From: Hypomyces perniciosus
Lineage: Eukaryota > Ascomycota > Sordariomycetes > Hypocreales > Hypocreaceae
Assembly: GCA_008477525.1 (NCBI GenBank)
Contig: SPDT01000004.1
Span: 124,001 to 188,000, forward strand
DNA: 64,000 bases
Reading direction: 5' to 3'
Part shown: positions 1 to 12,010 of the stretch, piece after piece
Numbering within the stretch: the stretch's first letter is position 1
Layout of the letters: every line of letters begins with the position of its first letter
The notes under the pieces: model-generated
The model's input: only the letters and a program-made list of their open reading frames with translations
The model's database searches: none
Told to the model about the DNA's origin: nothing
Position numbers and translations under genes: made by a program

Positions 1-297
1 TCTTATTATACCGACTTTATTAAGCAGTTCACCTAGCGTAAAATCCAGGGTCATATAACTAAAAAGCCTTCCCCTATAACCGCTGCGGAGCAGGCCGCTA
101 AACGCAAAGCCTTAAAAGGCATTCGCCTTCTTAAGCTAACCTAGACTAATTACACAAAAATAAACATTGCTGGAATTTTACGGAAATAGAAAATATTAGT
201 TCTTTATCTAAGCTAAAGCGCTATCAGTTAACCCTGGGCGAGTTATTGCAACGAGGTTTTAAAAGAAAAAGACTAGAAGGCAGCGCTTAAAAAAATT
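1..297. other. Low-complexity flank, no gene
   Basis: I see no supportable gene. The stretch is AT-rich with many TTA/TAA triplets and looks like decayed transposon sequence. It ends exactly where the palindromic element begins. Confidence 0.4.
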
Positions 298-1119
298 TGT
301 GACGATCCGGGTTGATTCTCAAGGGATAAACCGAGACTCGTGGGTTTATGTTGACAGAGAGGTCAGGGATGAATACTGAGCAGGGTAACGTAGTCACGAT
401 TCTGTAGAACAGGCGGTTCTGGTGAATGCTATTGTTAACGACTGTCTAAGTAACTATACTAAATGAGTGACAAGCCAGTCGTATATATACAAAGGAGATT
501 TCTGAACTGCGACAACTTCGACAGGTCGCGGTTTGCGTACTTCATGATTCGCGACAAGTTCGACAGGTCGTACTTGTCGGTGTTCGTCACTGTGGTCCCG
601 TGACTTGATTAGTCAGTAAGCATGTCGTAGCTCCTGTGAGCGGGGCTGCGACCTGTTACATGACCTGGAAGGTCGGGTCGTGACACTTTCACTTGCAGTT
701 TATTATAGTAACTGTTACAGGCTAGGCCATATTGTCACGACCCAACCATGTCGAAGACCTGGTCACGGGATCACGGCAGAACATCGGAAGCCTCCGACCA
801 ATCACCGACGGATCGCGACTACGAGCGCGATCCCATAAGAAGGATCACTGTACGGAACCGTGATCCAGGATCACTAGGATCACTATGATCCAAACGATCC
901 AAGTACATTCATTATGTATCTCCTTTGTATATAAGACTGGATAAGTCACGATCATTTAGTATAGTTACTTAGACAGTCGTTAACAATTGTATTCACCAGA
1001 ACCGCCTGTTCTACAGAATCGTGACTACGTTACCCTGCTCAGTATTCATCCCTGACCTCTCTGCCAACATAAACCCACGAACCTCGGTTTATCCCTTGGG
1101 AACTACCCGGATCGTCACA
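298..1119. mobile_element. Palindromic LTR-like element (inverted arms)
   Basis: The first ~202 bases (298-499) and the last ~202 bases (918-1119) are inverted copies of each other, with only scattered mismatches and small indels. Both outer ends read TGTGACGATCCGGG inward. The arms include a TATATAC-AAAGGAG stretch resembling a gypsy LTR promoter, so the unit could be two head-to-head solo LTRs or a large MITE. The ~418-bp centre contains short direct and inverted GACAGGTCG/GTCACG motifs and no reading frame. The arms are seen directly; the element class is inference. Confidence 0.6.
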
Positions 1120-1557
1120 GTGCGGCCTTGGGCGGGCTGATCTATTACTCCGGAGTGTTATCGTAATCCTGGTACTTCTTCCCTGGTGGTATCCTCTTAT
1201 CAAAAGTTCGCCTGGTTTTTTTTTTTGGTTTTTTTTTTATTACTATTTACGACCACTCTGTATCTAGGTACAAAAGCCTCGTTTGGGCAACAGGTAGGAG
1301 CCATGGGTCTAGGCCCTGTTCGCTACGTTTCGCTAGACAAAGGAAAAAAAATTTGTGTGTTCTCAATCTATGTCTTGTAAAGGGGGGCCGTACGGGTTCG
1401 CCTCCTCCACCAGCTTCTGGAAAGCCTCGCTTCCCTTCAATCCCAGTAGATATGTGACGGGTCTCTCGCCCCTGGGCGTTTCGGGGAGGAAGCTCCTCAC
1501 CATGCGGCATTCGGCGAAGTGCCCCGGTTCCTTGGGGGAACTGCACCTGCAGTGGGA
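1120..1557. other. Left flank of the hAT element, no clear gene
   Basis: The stretch holds T-rich runs near 1215-1240. Minus-strand frames at about 1363-1588 have a coding look but match no family I recognise and contain no start-to-stop gene. They may be a relic cut by the hAT insertion. Confidence 0.3.
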
Positions 1558-4512
1558 CCAAGGTTGCAAACCACTCAACGTTATTCAACCTCGTTGACTA
1601 ACTGGGACACCAACGTCAATTCAACTCAATCAATATCAGATCTGATTATCTAATACAGTAATCCATTTTTATTTTGTGTTGATTGAATGGATTGAACTCG
1701 TTGATTTAGGGTAGGAGATTTTGTTATCCCGCCATTCGGTGACGTATGCGGACTAGTCCCAGCAGTAAAGGCGAGATCCAGCCCCTTTTCTCTAATACAT
1801 TAAGCCCTAAATGGGTAGGGCCCTGAAAGTAAGCGCGACTTTGCTACTGCATTTCGACTGACCGTATTCTAACACCACGGCTAACCCCGTAGCGCATTAG
1901 ACGAAATGGAACCTGCCACGCCTTCCACAAACGACGACATCGACACGCTTTCTCGCGAGTCGACTGGAGCAGCTGCCCTGGCAACGCCTGCTCCCAGTAT
2001 ACGATCAGAAACACCTCATGAAGATCCAGGCCATCAATACCTCTGGCGCTGTTTTCCCGACTACGTGTGGTCACAACGCGCTCGCGACACATCATCTTGG
2101 GTATGGGATTTTGGGTACGATATCCAGAGCTCCAATGGCAGCCGCCGATGGGTTTGCAAACGCTGCATTCAGAACAAGAGTCCAAGATCTAGAAGCTTTG
2201 CAGAGAAAGGCATTCAGAACGCGAACACTCATCTGTTTAAGGGTCATGGAATATGCGCTCCTGCTGAAGCGACGAAATCATCGGCCCAGAAGAAAGCAGA
2301 GAAAGTTCAAGAGTAAAGATCAGAGGTCAATTGCTGATGTGATGAAGCTCGATACGCGACTCCCTCGCGAACAGAACATTGCGAATAGCCTTGTCAAGGG
2401 CTTCGACCGCAAGCATTTCCAGCGCCTGCTTCTCGAATGGATCATCGAGGAAAACCACTCATTTCGCGTCTGCGAGCAGGGAAGATTGCGCAGAATATTC
2501 GAATACCTTAACCTACTTGTCAACATTACCGATGCCAACATTACCAGGACAACTATCCGCCATAAGGTTCTCTCAGCCTACGAAATGCACAAGGACAAGG
2601 TTATAGCGGTGTTGAAGCAGTCATGCGGCCTGATTCACGTCTCGTTTGATGGGTGGAAGTCAGGGAACAGGCACAGTCTGTATGGGATTACCTGTTTCTT
2701 CCGGGACGAGAATAGCCAGCCGCACAAGCTGGTGCTTGGCGTCCCCGAGTTACAGACGCGCCATTTTGGGCACAACATTGCGGCCGAGATACTTGACGTC
2801 CTTGATGCGTATGGGATTCAGGAGAAGATTGGGTATTTCACACTGGACAATGCAGAAAGCAATGATAAAGCTATAGAGGTGATTGGTGGTGAGCTTGGGT
2901 TTGTCGGATCGACGAGGCGTGGCCGCTGCTTTGGCCATACGTTGAATCTCTCGGCCAAAGCGCTGCTCTTCGGTCATAATGTTGAGGCTTTTGAAGAGCA
3001 GCTGTCGGGTGCAGCAGCCCTGTCGGAGGCAGAGCACGCACTTTGGCGGCGCAAAGGGCCTGTGGGAAAGCTTCACAATCTCGTAGTTGACGTCAGGAGA
3101 TCGGACCAGCTTACTTATCTACTACGGAGCATACAACGTTGTGAATTTGACATGTCTTCGGATGCCAGGATCAGCCAAAGGAAACCACTGGATTTGGTTA
3201 TTGATAACGATACCCGGTGGCTTTCGCAACTATACATGATCAGGCGCGCCCTCAGTCTTCGGCCATTTCTCGAACAGCTGATTTTGAAGCATCGTCAACA
3301 ATGGGAGCAGGATAGTAGGTCAAGGAGGACGGGCAATGTCAGGAAGTCAGCCAAGGAGCCGCGGATTTGCTTAGAGGAAAACCAGCTAACGACGAACGAC
3401 TGGGAGGTGCTCGAACATCTGGCCAAGCTTCTGGGGTTTTACGAGGATGCCGTTAAGACTTTGGAAGGCGACGGTCAGCAGCGCAAGCGAAAACGAGGGT
3501 GGGCTGGTTCCGACGGGAATGTATAGGAGGTTATCCAGGGATTCGAGTTCCTCTTAGAGGCCCTGGAGAACTATAAGCAGCTTGCGTCTAAGATGCCCGA
3601 CACGGAGCACTTCAGAATCAATATTAATTTGGGTTGGGAAAAGCTCAATAAATATTACAGCATGTTGGACGAGACGCCGATCTATTATACGGCTCTAGCG
3701 CTGCACCCGGCTTTCCGATGGGGATATTTCGAGAACGAGTGGAAGGGTAATACGGACTGGGTGACGAGGGCGAAGCAGATGGTTCGAGAAGTGTGGGAGA
3801 CGGAATATCGTCGCCTGCAGCCGGTAAGAAGTCCCGTGGCGGACAAACTAGCTGCGAAGCAGAAGCGGAAGTACTACAACCCGTTCCAAGCGTATTGTGA
3901 ACGCACTCGGCCAGTCTCAGAATGCAGCGTGGTGAAAGGGGAAGATTCTTCGCCCAACCACATCAACGATGACATTGACGAGCTCGAATTATGGCAGTCG
4001 TCGTGGGAGGACGGGGACAACGATGTTAGAGACCCAATATGGTATTGGCATGAGCGCCGACGACGATATCCTCGTCTTTCACGAATGGCGCTGGATTTTC
4101 TTACGATTCAACCAATGTCGGCTGAATGTGAGAGGCTGTTTGCAGCAGCAGGACGTATGGTGACGCCTCTGCGAAGTCGGCTTGATGCTGATATTATAGG
4201 GATATGCCAAGTGTTACGGTCGTGGCTACGGGCTGGGGTGATTGAGGACCTGGACGTGCTGCTTCTTCCTGTTGAGAAGAACAGTGATGATGAGAGGAGC
4301 GAAATATCGTGGCTGACTATGGAATCTGAAAACAAGGCGGGCGAAGAGCAAGGGTGGAAATAGGCCGGAATCAGGTCAACATATTCCACTAGTGGACATT
4401 CAACTCAATTAGACGTCTGATTGATCAACTCAACTGGAAAATATGGTTGACCTGGTCAACTCAACGCCACTGAAGCTTTTGGTTGATTGAATTGAGTGGT
4501 TTGCAACCTTGG
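1558..4512 (+). mobile_element. hAT-family DNA transposon
   Basis: The ends are perfect 21-bp terminal inverted repeats (1558-1578 and 4492-4512) beginning CCAAGGTTGCAAACC, and similarity continues about 10 bp inward. The interior encodes one hAT transposase on the plus strand. The 8-bp flanks (CAGTGGGA on the left, CTGAAGCG on the right) do not match, so the target-site duplication is missing, mutated or lost by rearrangement. Sub-terminal regions are rich in TCAACTCAA repeats on both sides, as hAT transposase-binding ends often are. Confidence 0.88.
1906..4363 (+). pseudogene. Broken hAT transposase
   Basis: The transposase would cut and paste the surrounding element. The frame starts at ATG 1906. 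It encodes a BED-like zinc-binding N-terminus near 2100-2260 (W-x-C-x2-C, then two His), shifts frame around 2300-2320, then runs in frame 2 from there. The body contains SFDGW and the LDNAESND segment of the hAT RNase-H-like core. An in-frame TAG at 3524-3526 interrupts it (NV-stop-EVIQG). The C-terminal dimerisation domain is intact near 4070-4230, with MSAECERLFAAAGRMV. A frameshift plus a nonsense codon make it non-functional as it stands. The TAG could be a former Trp (TGG), consistent with RIP-type G:C to A:T change. Confidence 0.85.
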
Positions 4513-4967
4513 CTGAAGCGGTGCCTGCTGTCGATGATGATGATATTATTTGTCCGCCACTTAGCATGGGCAATCCCCTACTTGGGGCAAAGGACGTGCT
4601 AGGCTAGTGACTATACTATCTGCTTATTAAGACTACCTTCCTTCCCTAAAGTAGACCCTAGGCGCTAAAAATACCCTTATTAAGCCTACGATAGAGTTCG
4701 CTATCTAGCAAATCTCGGCTCAACGGCGCTGGGGTTGTGCGATGCTGGACCCCGTCAGCGGGCGCCCAGCTTGCGGGTATAAATCCGCTCCATTGGACAG
4801 CTTCAGTGCCGTCGGGGAGGTCGCAAGCAGGAGGTTCCAGGTCCTAGCTTGTTTGGGCGTGCTGGCTGGCCAGCCGCAGCCCGTAAGATAGAAAAAGAGG
4901 TGTATGATAAGGTTTTCTATGAAGAATGAAAATGCAGGGTACCCCTTCCGGGCCCTAGCAGCTACCG
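4513..4967 (-). other. Probable LINE 3' UTR
   Basis: This non-coding sequence directly follows the LINE stop codon in the minus direction and ends at the hAT right terminus. I see no poly(A) tail. Its assignment as LINE tail rests only on position. Confidence 0.35.
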
Positions 4968-5480
4968 CTAATAGCGAGAACAGGTGTATGTGAAGAAGCC
5001 AGTGGCTTCAATCGGTTTGACGAATTCGTGGAAATCAGGGACTGTTACCCGGCGGATAGTGCTTGCTGGGTTAGGTCCTAAGCGGATTCGGTGTTTTGGG
5101 TCTATCTTCCTGCAGGAGAAGATATGTGCGGGCGTCTTTTCCTTGCCGCAGGAGTAAGATAGCCGCACTGGGCTGTCTGGGTGGAAGCGCAGGTGGTATT
5201 CTGCGAAGTCTCCGTGCCCTGACCGGGCTGCGATGAGCTGGTGTAGGCTAGGGCGAGATAGCTGGAATTCTGGCGGGCACCGTAAGGTAGCCTGTAATTG
5301 AAGCTGTCGGTAGGACTCTGGGGGCTCCTGTGCCCACCATGTTGTGAAGCGGTTTTTCAGTTGTTGCTTAGCTATTCGGCGGACTGCCGCGACCGTCGGA
5401 GCTGCTCCTTGTGGGGCCGGGAGGCTGGCTCCTAGCTTGGCTCATCGGCCCCTAAGGACCCATAGTGGCTTGACGCCCGA
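4968..5480 (-). pseudogene. 3' fragment of a Tad1-type LINE ORF2
   Basis: The minus strand encodes the end of a non-LTR retrotransposon polyprotein, stopping with TAG at 4970-4968. Recognisable pieces in order are RRIAKQQLKNRF, ARSGHGDFAEYH, the cysteine motif SYSCGKEKTPAHIFSC, and the tail after it. In fungal Tad1/I-type LINEs this block follows the RNase H domain. Upstream of about 5480 the frame hits stops and is no longer recognisable. The 5' part of the element (endonuclease, reverse transcriptase) is absent, as in typical 5'-truncated LINE copies. The probable 3' UTR occupies 4513-4967. Confidence 0.72.
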
Positions 5481-5599
5481 GGGCCAATTCGTCGGCTCGG
5501 GCCTAGCAGCCGGCGCTGGCGCTGGCCTAACTAGTGGGTGTCGGCAGTCTAGGCTCTGGAGTCGTGTGGCGAAGGTCGAGCTGGTTTGAATTCTCGCTC

Positions 5600-6668
5600 A
5601 TCCGTGTACCTTCTATGGTAGATATTTGTGGTATAAGTAGCTTAAAATAGGCTTTGTGGTCCTTGAGCCTGTGCAGTGACCCTGGCGTTGAAGCAGCGCT
5701 CACGGCATGCTTATATCATTGTGAATGTTACACAGGAACCATCTCGACAAGTGCTTCCAATGTGTCTGCAGACATGTACTGTACTTTGCAGTCACTGTGT
5801 TGTCATCGATTATGAAATGGTTTGTTGTGGCTGTTCATCTACCATACTGATGCGGTAACCATTACGTGCACCATGCCTCAATGTGCCGCCGACACTTCTA
5901 TCAATCACAGATCAACAGTATGAGGGCTCATTGGCAGGTGCATAAATGATAGAATTCGACACTCTTGCTGATCCCAAGTTAGGTGGGAAAAGCGGCTGCT
6001 TAAATATATGGAAACTTGCTAACTAATTGATCATGACCATCCGGATCTAGGAAATCTAGGAAATCTAGCTGTCATGATATCGTCATTGACTTACGGATCC
6101 GGCTGTTATTGCAAGCTAGTTGGGAATCAGGGAATGTGCGTTGGAATGAGGGAATGTGTCATGTTGTGGAATGTGCCGTGATGTGGAACTATCCGTTACT
6201 GAGGTTGACAACTTCTAATTGCCGACACTCGGTAATGAACCATTCAGCGCGCATCTGGAATAGACAGGGATGCTGTCTAGCACGCTAGACTTCGTTGTTT
6301 CCGGGCAGACATGTTTAGGACCGGAGCACTTGCCATCCGACGCTTTTCTCTCTGTGTGTCTGAGGAGTAGCAGATTTGGCCCAATCTCGATCATTCTATT
6401 ATGTAAAAATCGTCGATAGTAAGCTTCATACCGCAGTCTTGATCTGGATATAGACGGCATATTTTACTTTTGGGAACCCCTCGCCTAAATCAAGTATTTG
6501 TTAAAATTGTAAATTCACAGTGACGTACCTAGAGACGTGCTCAGAAATCTACGCGAAGGGGATTTAATAACCTACCTTGACCCTCAAACCATCTACAGAG
6601 AATTATAATTGAGGTACGTCAAGCATCTTACGTACTTTCGACTCAGTCATACACATTCTATCGCCAGA
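5600..6668. other. Intergenic, upstream of the NmrA-like gene
   Basis: No gene is supportable. Short ATG-starting ORFs (such as 5676-5858) lack recognisable content. The GGAAATCTAGG direct duplication near 6047-6066 and GGGAATGTGYS repeats near 6127-6185 are the only small repeats noted. The NmrA promoter should lie in the last few hundred bases. Confidence 0.4.
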
Positions 6669-7880
6669 ATGTCCCGCAATATTTGCATCACGGCCGCGGA
6701 CGGCCAAACCGGCTTTCTGATCGCCGAGCTTCTCCTCAAGGAGGGCAAATTCTCTCGGCAGCTTAGCAGCCTCACCGGAATGACTATGGATCCGTCTTCT
6801 TCCAAGGCTCAAGAGATTGAGGAGCTCGGAGCAAAAATCGTTCTCCACAAACCAGGCCGGGAGCGCGTCGTGGTGACGGCCCTCAGGGAGATTGGGTGTG
6901 ATACCATCTGTCTAATTCCTCCCACTCACCACGACAAGTTCGACATCACCTTAGAACTTGCCAATGCGGCCAAGAAGGCTGGCGTGTCCAACGTTCTTCT
7001 CATCAGCTCGGCTGGCTGCGACTATGCAGATCCGGCGAAGCAGCCCCGTCTGAGAGAGTTCATTGACATAGAGAGCGTGGTTCTGGCAAGCAAGGGTGAT
7101 GCTGATACGCCGCTTGGCCATTCTCCCTGTGTTATTCGGTAAGTCTTGTTTGTTTGATGTGCGGACAGTTAGTCTCAAGCAAACTCTAATGTCTCGAGCG
7201 CTGGATTCTATGCGGAGAATCTGCTACTATACTCAGAGCAAGCCAAGGCTGAGGGCATTCTTCCACTGCCGATTGGGGAGACGCATAAATTCGCACCAGT
7301 TGCCTTAGGAGTGCGTATGACTGGACTGCTTCTGCACCTAAGAGTATTGCTCGCTGACAAGTTCATAGGATGTTGCTCACGTCGCAGCTCATGTCCTCGC
7401 CGGCAAAGGCAAGCACGGATTTGACGATAGACATCGCGGTCAAATGATGGTTGTAACCGGTAAGAGCTTTTTGAAAGATATGCTGTCATTGAAAAAGTGA
7501 AGCCATGCTGAATAATTCTGCGCAGGCCCTCTGCTCTGTGCTGGAAAGGAGCTGGCCCAAGCCGCCGGCAAAGCAATTGGGACGAAGATGGAGTTTGAGA
7601 ACATTTCTGAGTAAGTACTACCCTTACCGCAAAGAGAGACTATGAACTCATAAATTCTTTCAGAAAGGAGGCGAAAAGAGTGTTAGCGTCTCAATCGCAA
7701 AGCGACGAATCGGAGAAGGAATATCTCCTCGAATACTACAACCTGGTTCGTGAGGGCAAGACGAATTACGTCTCCACCACCGCCTTCCACGATGTAACAG
7801 GTGCCCATCCCACGGAACCGGATGATTTTTTCAAGATGTACGCCACTGAGTTTCGGCCGCGAAAGAAGGCGAAGCACTAG
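6669..7880 (+). CDS. NmrA-like NAD(P)-binding protein
   Basis: Five exons join in frame: 6669-7138, 7199-7310, 7369-7459, 7526-7610 and 7664-7880 (324 aa). All four introns are 53-66 nt with GT and AG ends. The N-terminus ITAADGQTGFLIAELLL is a Rossmann beta-alpha-beta with a GxxGxxG-like variant. IPPTHHDKFDITLELANAA and VLLISSAG match the NmrA/atypical SDR core, and AGFYAENLLLY is the usual segment following it. Such proteins bind NAD(P) and serve either as redox sensors that modulate partners or as reductases; the substrate cannot be read from the sequence. ATG 6669 is chosen because it sits just before the first Rossmann strand. No lesion is visible, which sets this gene apart from its neighbours. 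Confidence 0.88.
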
Positions 7881-9100
7881 GGGCCATGAACGGATTTCGT
7901 TGCTAAAAGGGCTGGACGACAACTGGTTCAAAGTCATTTGAGAAAAATATCGTAGAATGTTTCCAATGTAGGCAGACGCGAATGTTGCCTATACTTTCTT
8001 ACTCTGTAATCAGAGGTCTCCTTATTATTATGCCATTTTCCAGAACAGATGATTATAAAACCTTCTCACTGAACTGTATGCATCATGAGTGCGAGAACCT
8101 GGCAGTGCCTTCATGAAGCCAAAGGATATCGCACGAAGTCATTGATTAGCCAACATCCCCAAATGGTTCCATTGTCGTTGAATCAAAATAACAAGGCGTC
8201 GGAGAGTTCGATAGACATGTTCTAGGGGTCGTCATGGTGTCAGAGTCGAAGGCACACCAAGAGGAGAGTGAAGGAGTCTGGATATATTTCGGCTGCAGCG
8301 TAGCCGGAACCTAGCAGGTAGGGAGTAGGTAGGTGACTATATTGATCTCTAACCTTCCCTCCAAGATAGGGGAAAGAGTTATCCTATATATTATATATTC
8401 CTTTCTAGTCACATGACCTGGACTAGGGGCCTTTGGCCCCTAGGGGGTGTTTTAGTCTACTTGCCCTATTAGCATCTGACACTGGGTTCGCCCAGGAGAC
8501 GCATGAGTGTATTTGGCGGCAGGTTCCCTACCAACTGGCAATCAATTAAATGCATAGTTACATCAGAATATACAATTTTGATAAGATTAAACGTTTCACG
8601 TTGTCTCAGTTCAGCAGAAAACGAATTGCGTACAGTACCATGCGGGGGAACAAGATATCCAAACACCCAAAATATGAGTGACCATGTTCAGATTTTCCCT
8701 TTCTCAGCTTGAAAACCATCGTATGGCTTTACCTTTCCACCACCAATGCGGCCATATTCTTGGCGGAAATAAGAATTGAAAAGGAAATCCTCCCGCAAGT
8801 ACAGTATGCGATGGTCACGGCTCTAAGTCTGGCAGAGTCGACGTGAAGCCCTCTCAGTAATGACCACTTATACATAAGCTGAAGTTTGACGAGGCTATGG
8901 CTGCTTCGCCGCGTTCATTTGCCTCAACCGGCATACAAACTCCAAGGCTACTAAGATGGTGAGAATGTGTTCTACTCTAGACATCACTTGGACAAAGCTC
9001 GAGATGCCTCAATTGGCTTGAACGGCGCTCAAACTGGTAGTTGAGTGAAACTGCAGTAAAGGCTCGCGTGAGGTCAGCATGATGTGGCATATTTGGCTAG
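7881..9100. other. Intergenic with possible LTR-like scrap
   Basis: No gene is seen. A segment at about 8290-8470 has LTR or MITE character (TATATATTATATATTCC followed by a CCTTTGGCCCCTAGG hairpin), but no duplicate in the window confirms it. Confidence 0.3.
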
Positions 9101-9120
9101 GTTCCACTTGCCTTGCTCGG

Positions 9121-9540
9121 AAGCCGCCGCCTACCCCTAGGTCCTCAATACCTAACGACGTCTAGCACCTCCGGACGCACCAGCCAAAGACCACTGAATG
9201 CTTCGGATGCCCTAGAAAATTCCCGTCAGCTTCGGCGATGGTTCTACACCTCGAGTTTGGCATTTGTGAATCGGAAGTTGACGATGAAGAGATTATCGAC
9301 CTTGCCTTTGAGTGCTATCAGTCGCGACACTACAAATGCTACGATGATGGATACAACTTCGAGTGCCCAGCGTGTGAGACCCCGTTTCAGGTTATGGGCG
9401 GTCTTCTCTAACATGTTGAGAGCGACGCGTGCGAGGAGGATCTGGTAGGAGGAACTCCACTATCGAAATTCCTACGTTTTCTGCAGTCACCCTCTAACAA
9501 AGGGTTACGCACGGACAGCCTCACGCCCAATGACTTCTGA
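9121..9540 (+). pseudogene. C2H2 zinc-finger protein relic
   Basis: One frame encodes the conserved core of a common fungal C2H2 protein: HLRTHQPKTTECFGCP, then SASAMVLHLEFGIC, then FECYQSRHYKCYDDG, then FECPACETPFQVMGGLL, then HVESDAC. Two zinc fingers (C-x2-C...H-x3-5-H/C) are visible. The frame is cut by TAG at 9163-9165 and TAA at 9409-9411, both where Gln is expected, and ends at TGA 9538-9540. Both changes fit C-to-T transitions. Upstream of about 9121 no start is recognisable. It is a dead copy of a DNA- or protein-binding factor of unknown role. Confidence 0.72.
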
Positions 9541-9896
9541 GCATGCAACATATTTTCTGATCCTTTTTTGAGCCTGCCGTTTTTCTCCACCTCCAAGTCT
9601 TCCTTAAACCTAGTGGCGGTTCTTTAGGTCTGGCAATCCACTTCTATCAGTCTTATAGAGAGGACACAATGGGGAAATATATCGGGGGAGTCGACTTTCC
9701 TCCAAACACAGGGCATTGAAGATGAGTTTAAGCAGGGATTGCTAGATAGAATGTATGTTCGAAAATTGATCCATACTCGATGTCACTATGCCCAAATATA
9801 CCTTCCCCGTCAATACTGACTAACACGGCCGGAGCGGGCGCTCTCCTGTCAGGACAAGGCATCGTAGCCTCTGCATATTGTCTCCCTCTCGCCGTC

Positions 9897-10416
9897 TCAG
9901 AACCATTTCCACCACTTCGTTGGCGTCCTCGCATCTTCCTCCCACCACATGGGGTTCTTGTGATCCCTTGGGATTACAATACCTAGGTTCCTGCGGCACT
10001 CTCCCTTTCGCACTAAAGGATATCCAGAAGACTCCCAGCAGCAGATACTGGGAAACCAAACAATGGTGCTGTTGCCTTTCACTAGCAATGTCTTTGATCT
10101 ATCCGTCTTGAGGCCAACGTAAGTCTCTGTAATGTCTTTAATCACGTCATCCAGACGAAAAGATCCCTTCAGCAGTACGATCATGCAGTTGTCTAGGAGT
10201 GGGCATGACGCTAGAGCGCCGGGGCTCGTTTCAATGAAACCCGGACTTCCACGTAGCATCAACTAGATACTTGTAATTAGCGGAACTCGATCCCATGGAC
10301 AGAGTGCCTACGTATTGTTTGACCAGTTTAGCGAGATTCGCTATATCCCTGCATCTAGAGACGTCTTCATAAAATGCTTGCAGGCGAGGTATGTCAATAC
10401 GACCGCGCACGGGCAT
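9897..10416 (-). pseudogene. Unrecognised broken gene
   Basis: Two overlapping minus-strand frames (10231-10416 and 9897-10262) look like one protein split by a frameshift near 10235-10260. The first starts at an ATG and ends YKYLVDATWKSGF; the second continues SPGFIETSPGALASC and then VIKDITETYVGLK. I do not recognise the family and see no cysteine clusters, membrane segments or catalytic motifs. Codon pattern and continuity are the only support. It may be a relic of a fungal lineage-specific gene, or chance. Confidence 0.28.
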
Positions 10417-11170
10417 GCTGGGGCTTAGCGCCGTAGTTGCAAAAGAGAGGAGCCGTGTGAAAGAGGTTGAATTTCAGTCGAGTGGGGCGTGAGCAAGGAA
10501 TGGACAAGTATAACACGGACGTTCGTTGATGGAGCGAAGTGTACGTACGGACTCCGTAGAAGCTGGCTAATCATGGCTTTGGTCCTCCCAGGTGACCTTG
10601 TCGATGGGGGTATCGTACCCTACACTACGGAGGTACAAACTTGAGTTATCTATGCCTCAGGCATGCGTCGCACAGGTATGCGCGTGTGCCAACACTCTAC
10701 TACTTTGTAGTTGGGACGATGTGGACCAACCTCTTACTCACGCCCACTTCCGCCCACATATCGGCAACACGAAAACGGGCGGGAAAGCCTTGTGCAGTAC
10801 GGAGTAGGGGCTGATTTTCATGTTCGCATTTGAGTACACTTTCTGCCGAATGTGGCTTGATAGCGTGCGTAGCTGATACTGCAGCATACTGGTGCAATAA
10901 AAGCATAGCATCTGGCTGTGGCAACTTTGCCAAACCTGATTACTAAGCACTCCTGTACGTGTCATCATGGATCATGGCTTTGGCGACGTCATGGGATGAC
11001 AGCGGGGGCATACCCACAGCCAGAATACACTCGTCGGGATTGGCACCGTAACGCTGCGACCAAACTTGTTCCTTCCCAGCGTGATGAGACTGAAGCTATT
11101 ATCAGGAGTGAATGTGGTTGAGCGGCATTGTCTTACATGCTTTAGCTGGTAATTAGACGTGTATTTACAT
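10417..11170. other. Intergenic, no gene seen
   Basis: Only short shadow ORFs occur. One copy of the recurring 9-mer TACGGAGTA lies at 10798-10806. Confidence 0.4.
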
Positions 11171-12010
11171 TCAATAGTTATTCCATCGCTGCTGCGGGCT
11201 CCAGAACTTAGCGCCGCCTTCGCCACACTTTGTGCATCTGCACTGTAGGGCCTCAACTGGCACCGACTTGCCACGCCCACAATGCGAACAACTTCCCATT
11301 AAGGGCTGTTGTAGAAACGAATCGAGAAGATCCTTGGTGAATTCAGGAATCTCAGCGGTCACTTTATCATAAATCTCTTTGGTCTCTGGAGAGATTAGCG
11401 ATGCTGGAAGCTTCTCCCTTGCGAAGTTCAGAGCCTTATCGCGGAGTGCTCTCACTGAGTCGCGTGTTAATGTATAAACCTCAGGTGTTGAGCGGAGGAA
11501 GTTGCATATATCTGGTTCTCTTCTCAGAGCTTTCCAGTACTTGTCTGCCGATAAGGCGTTGATGAGGTATTTGTCAGCTAATGCAAACACCTTTGCATGG
11601 ACCGATAGGCCGTAAAGAGCATCAGCCTGCTCGTCTGAGTTGTTTCCCGCGGATTGCTCATCGTAGTTACCTGTATACAGTTAATTGACCATTCGCCGCA
11701 CCATTGTGAGTGAGTAATCATCTATTTTATACGTTCCAGCTGCCTCCTGAATGTATATCAGCATGAAAGGCGGCACAATTGAACCCGTTTCTACCTTGAA
11801 TGGCCCAGTACACACAGTGCGAAAGACTGCAGACTGACTGGAAATAATAACTCTGTGGGCGGGTATTCTCTGTCCTTCGCAAATGAAGGCATAGTCGGTA
11901 AACTCTTCAGCCTCCCGTGCCCTGTATGTGAATTAGAATGTACCTCGGGGACGGCGATGGCAGTAGAAAAATTACTTCAGGATCTCCGTAATGGCTTCTA
12001 GAGAGAACAT
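11171..12010 (-). pseudogene. BTB/POZ-domain protein, broken
   Basis: Exons on the minus strand are 12010-11976, 11921-11795 and 11747-11171, joined by GT-AG introns of 54 and 47 nt. The protein begins MFSLEAITEILK and carries a BTB fold: DYAFICEGQRIPAHRVII, then FRTVCTGPFK|EAAGTYKIDDYSL, then LYTGNYDE, with a helical VFALADKYLI segment and a C-terminal cysteine pair region (CSHCGRG, CRCTKC). BTB proteins usually dimerise or recruit cullin-3 ligases. Two lesions lie in exon 3: one extra base near 11702 shifts the frame in the MVRRMVN segment, and a TAA at 11683-11681 replaces the Tyr before LYTG. The rest of the frame is clean, so decay looks recent. Confidence 0.72.

Noticed and set aside
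1247..1588. Minus-strand ORFs left of the hAT element
   Set aside because: They have a coding look, but two frames compete, there is no family match, and the longer one overlaps the terminal repeat.
8290..8470. Solo LTR
   Set aside because: The composition is suggestive, but there is no second copy, no clear TG...CA ends and no target duplication in the window.
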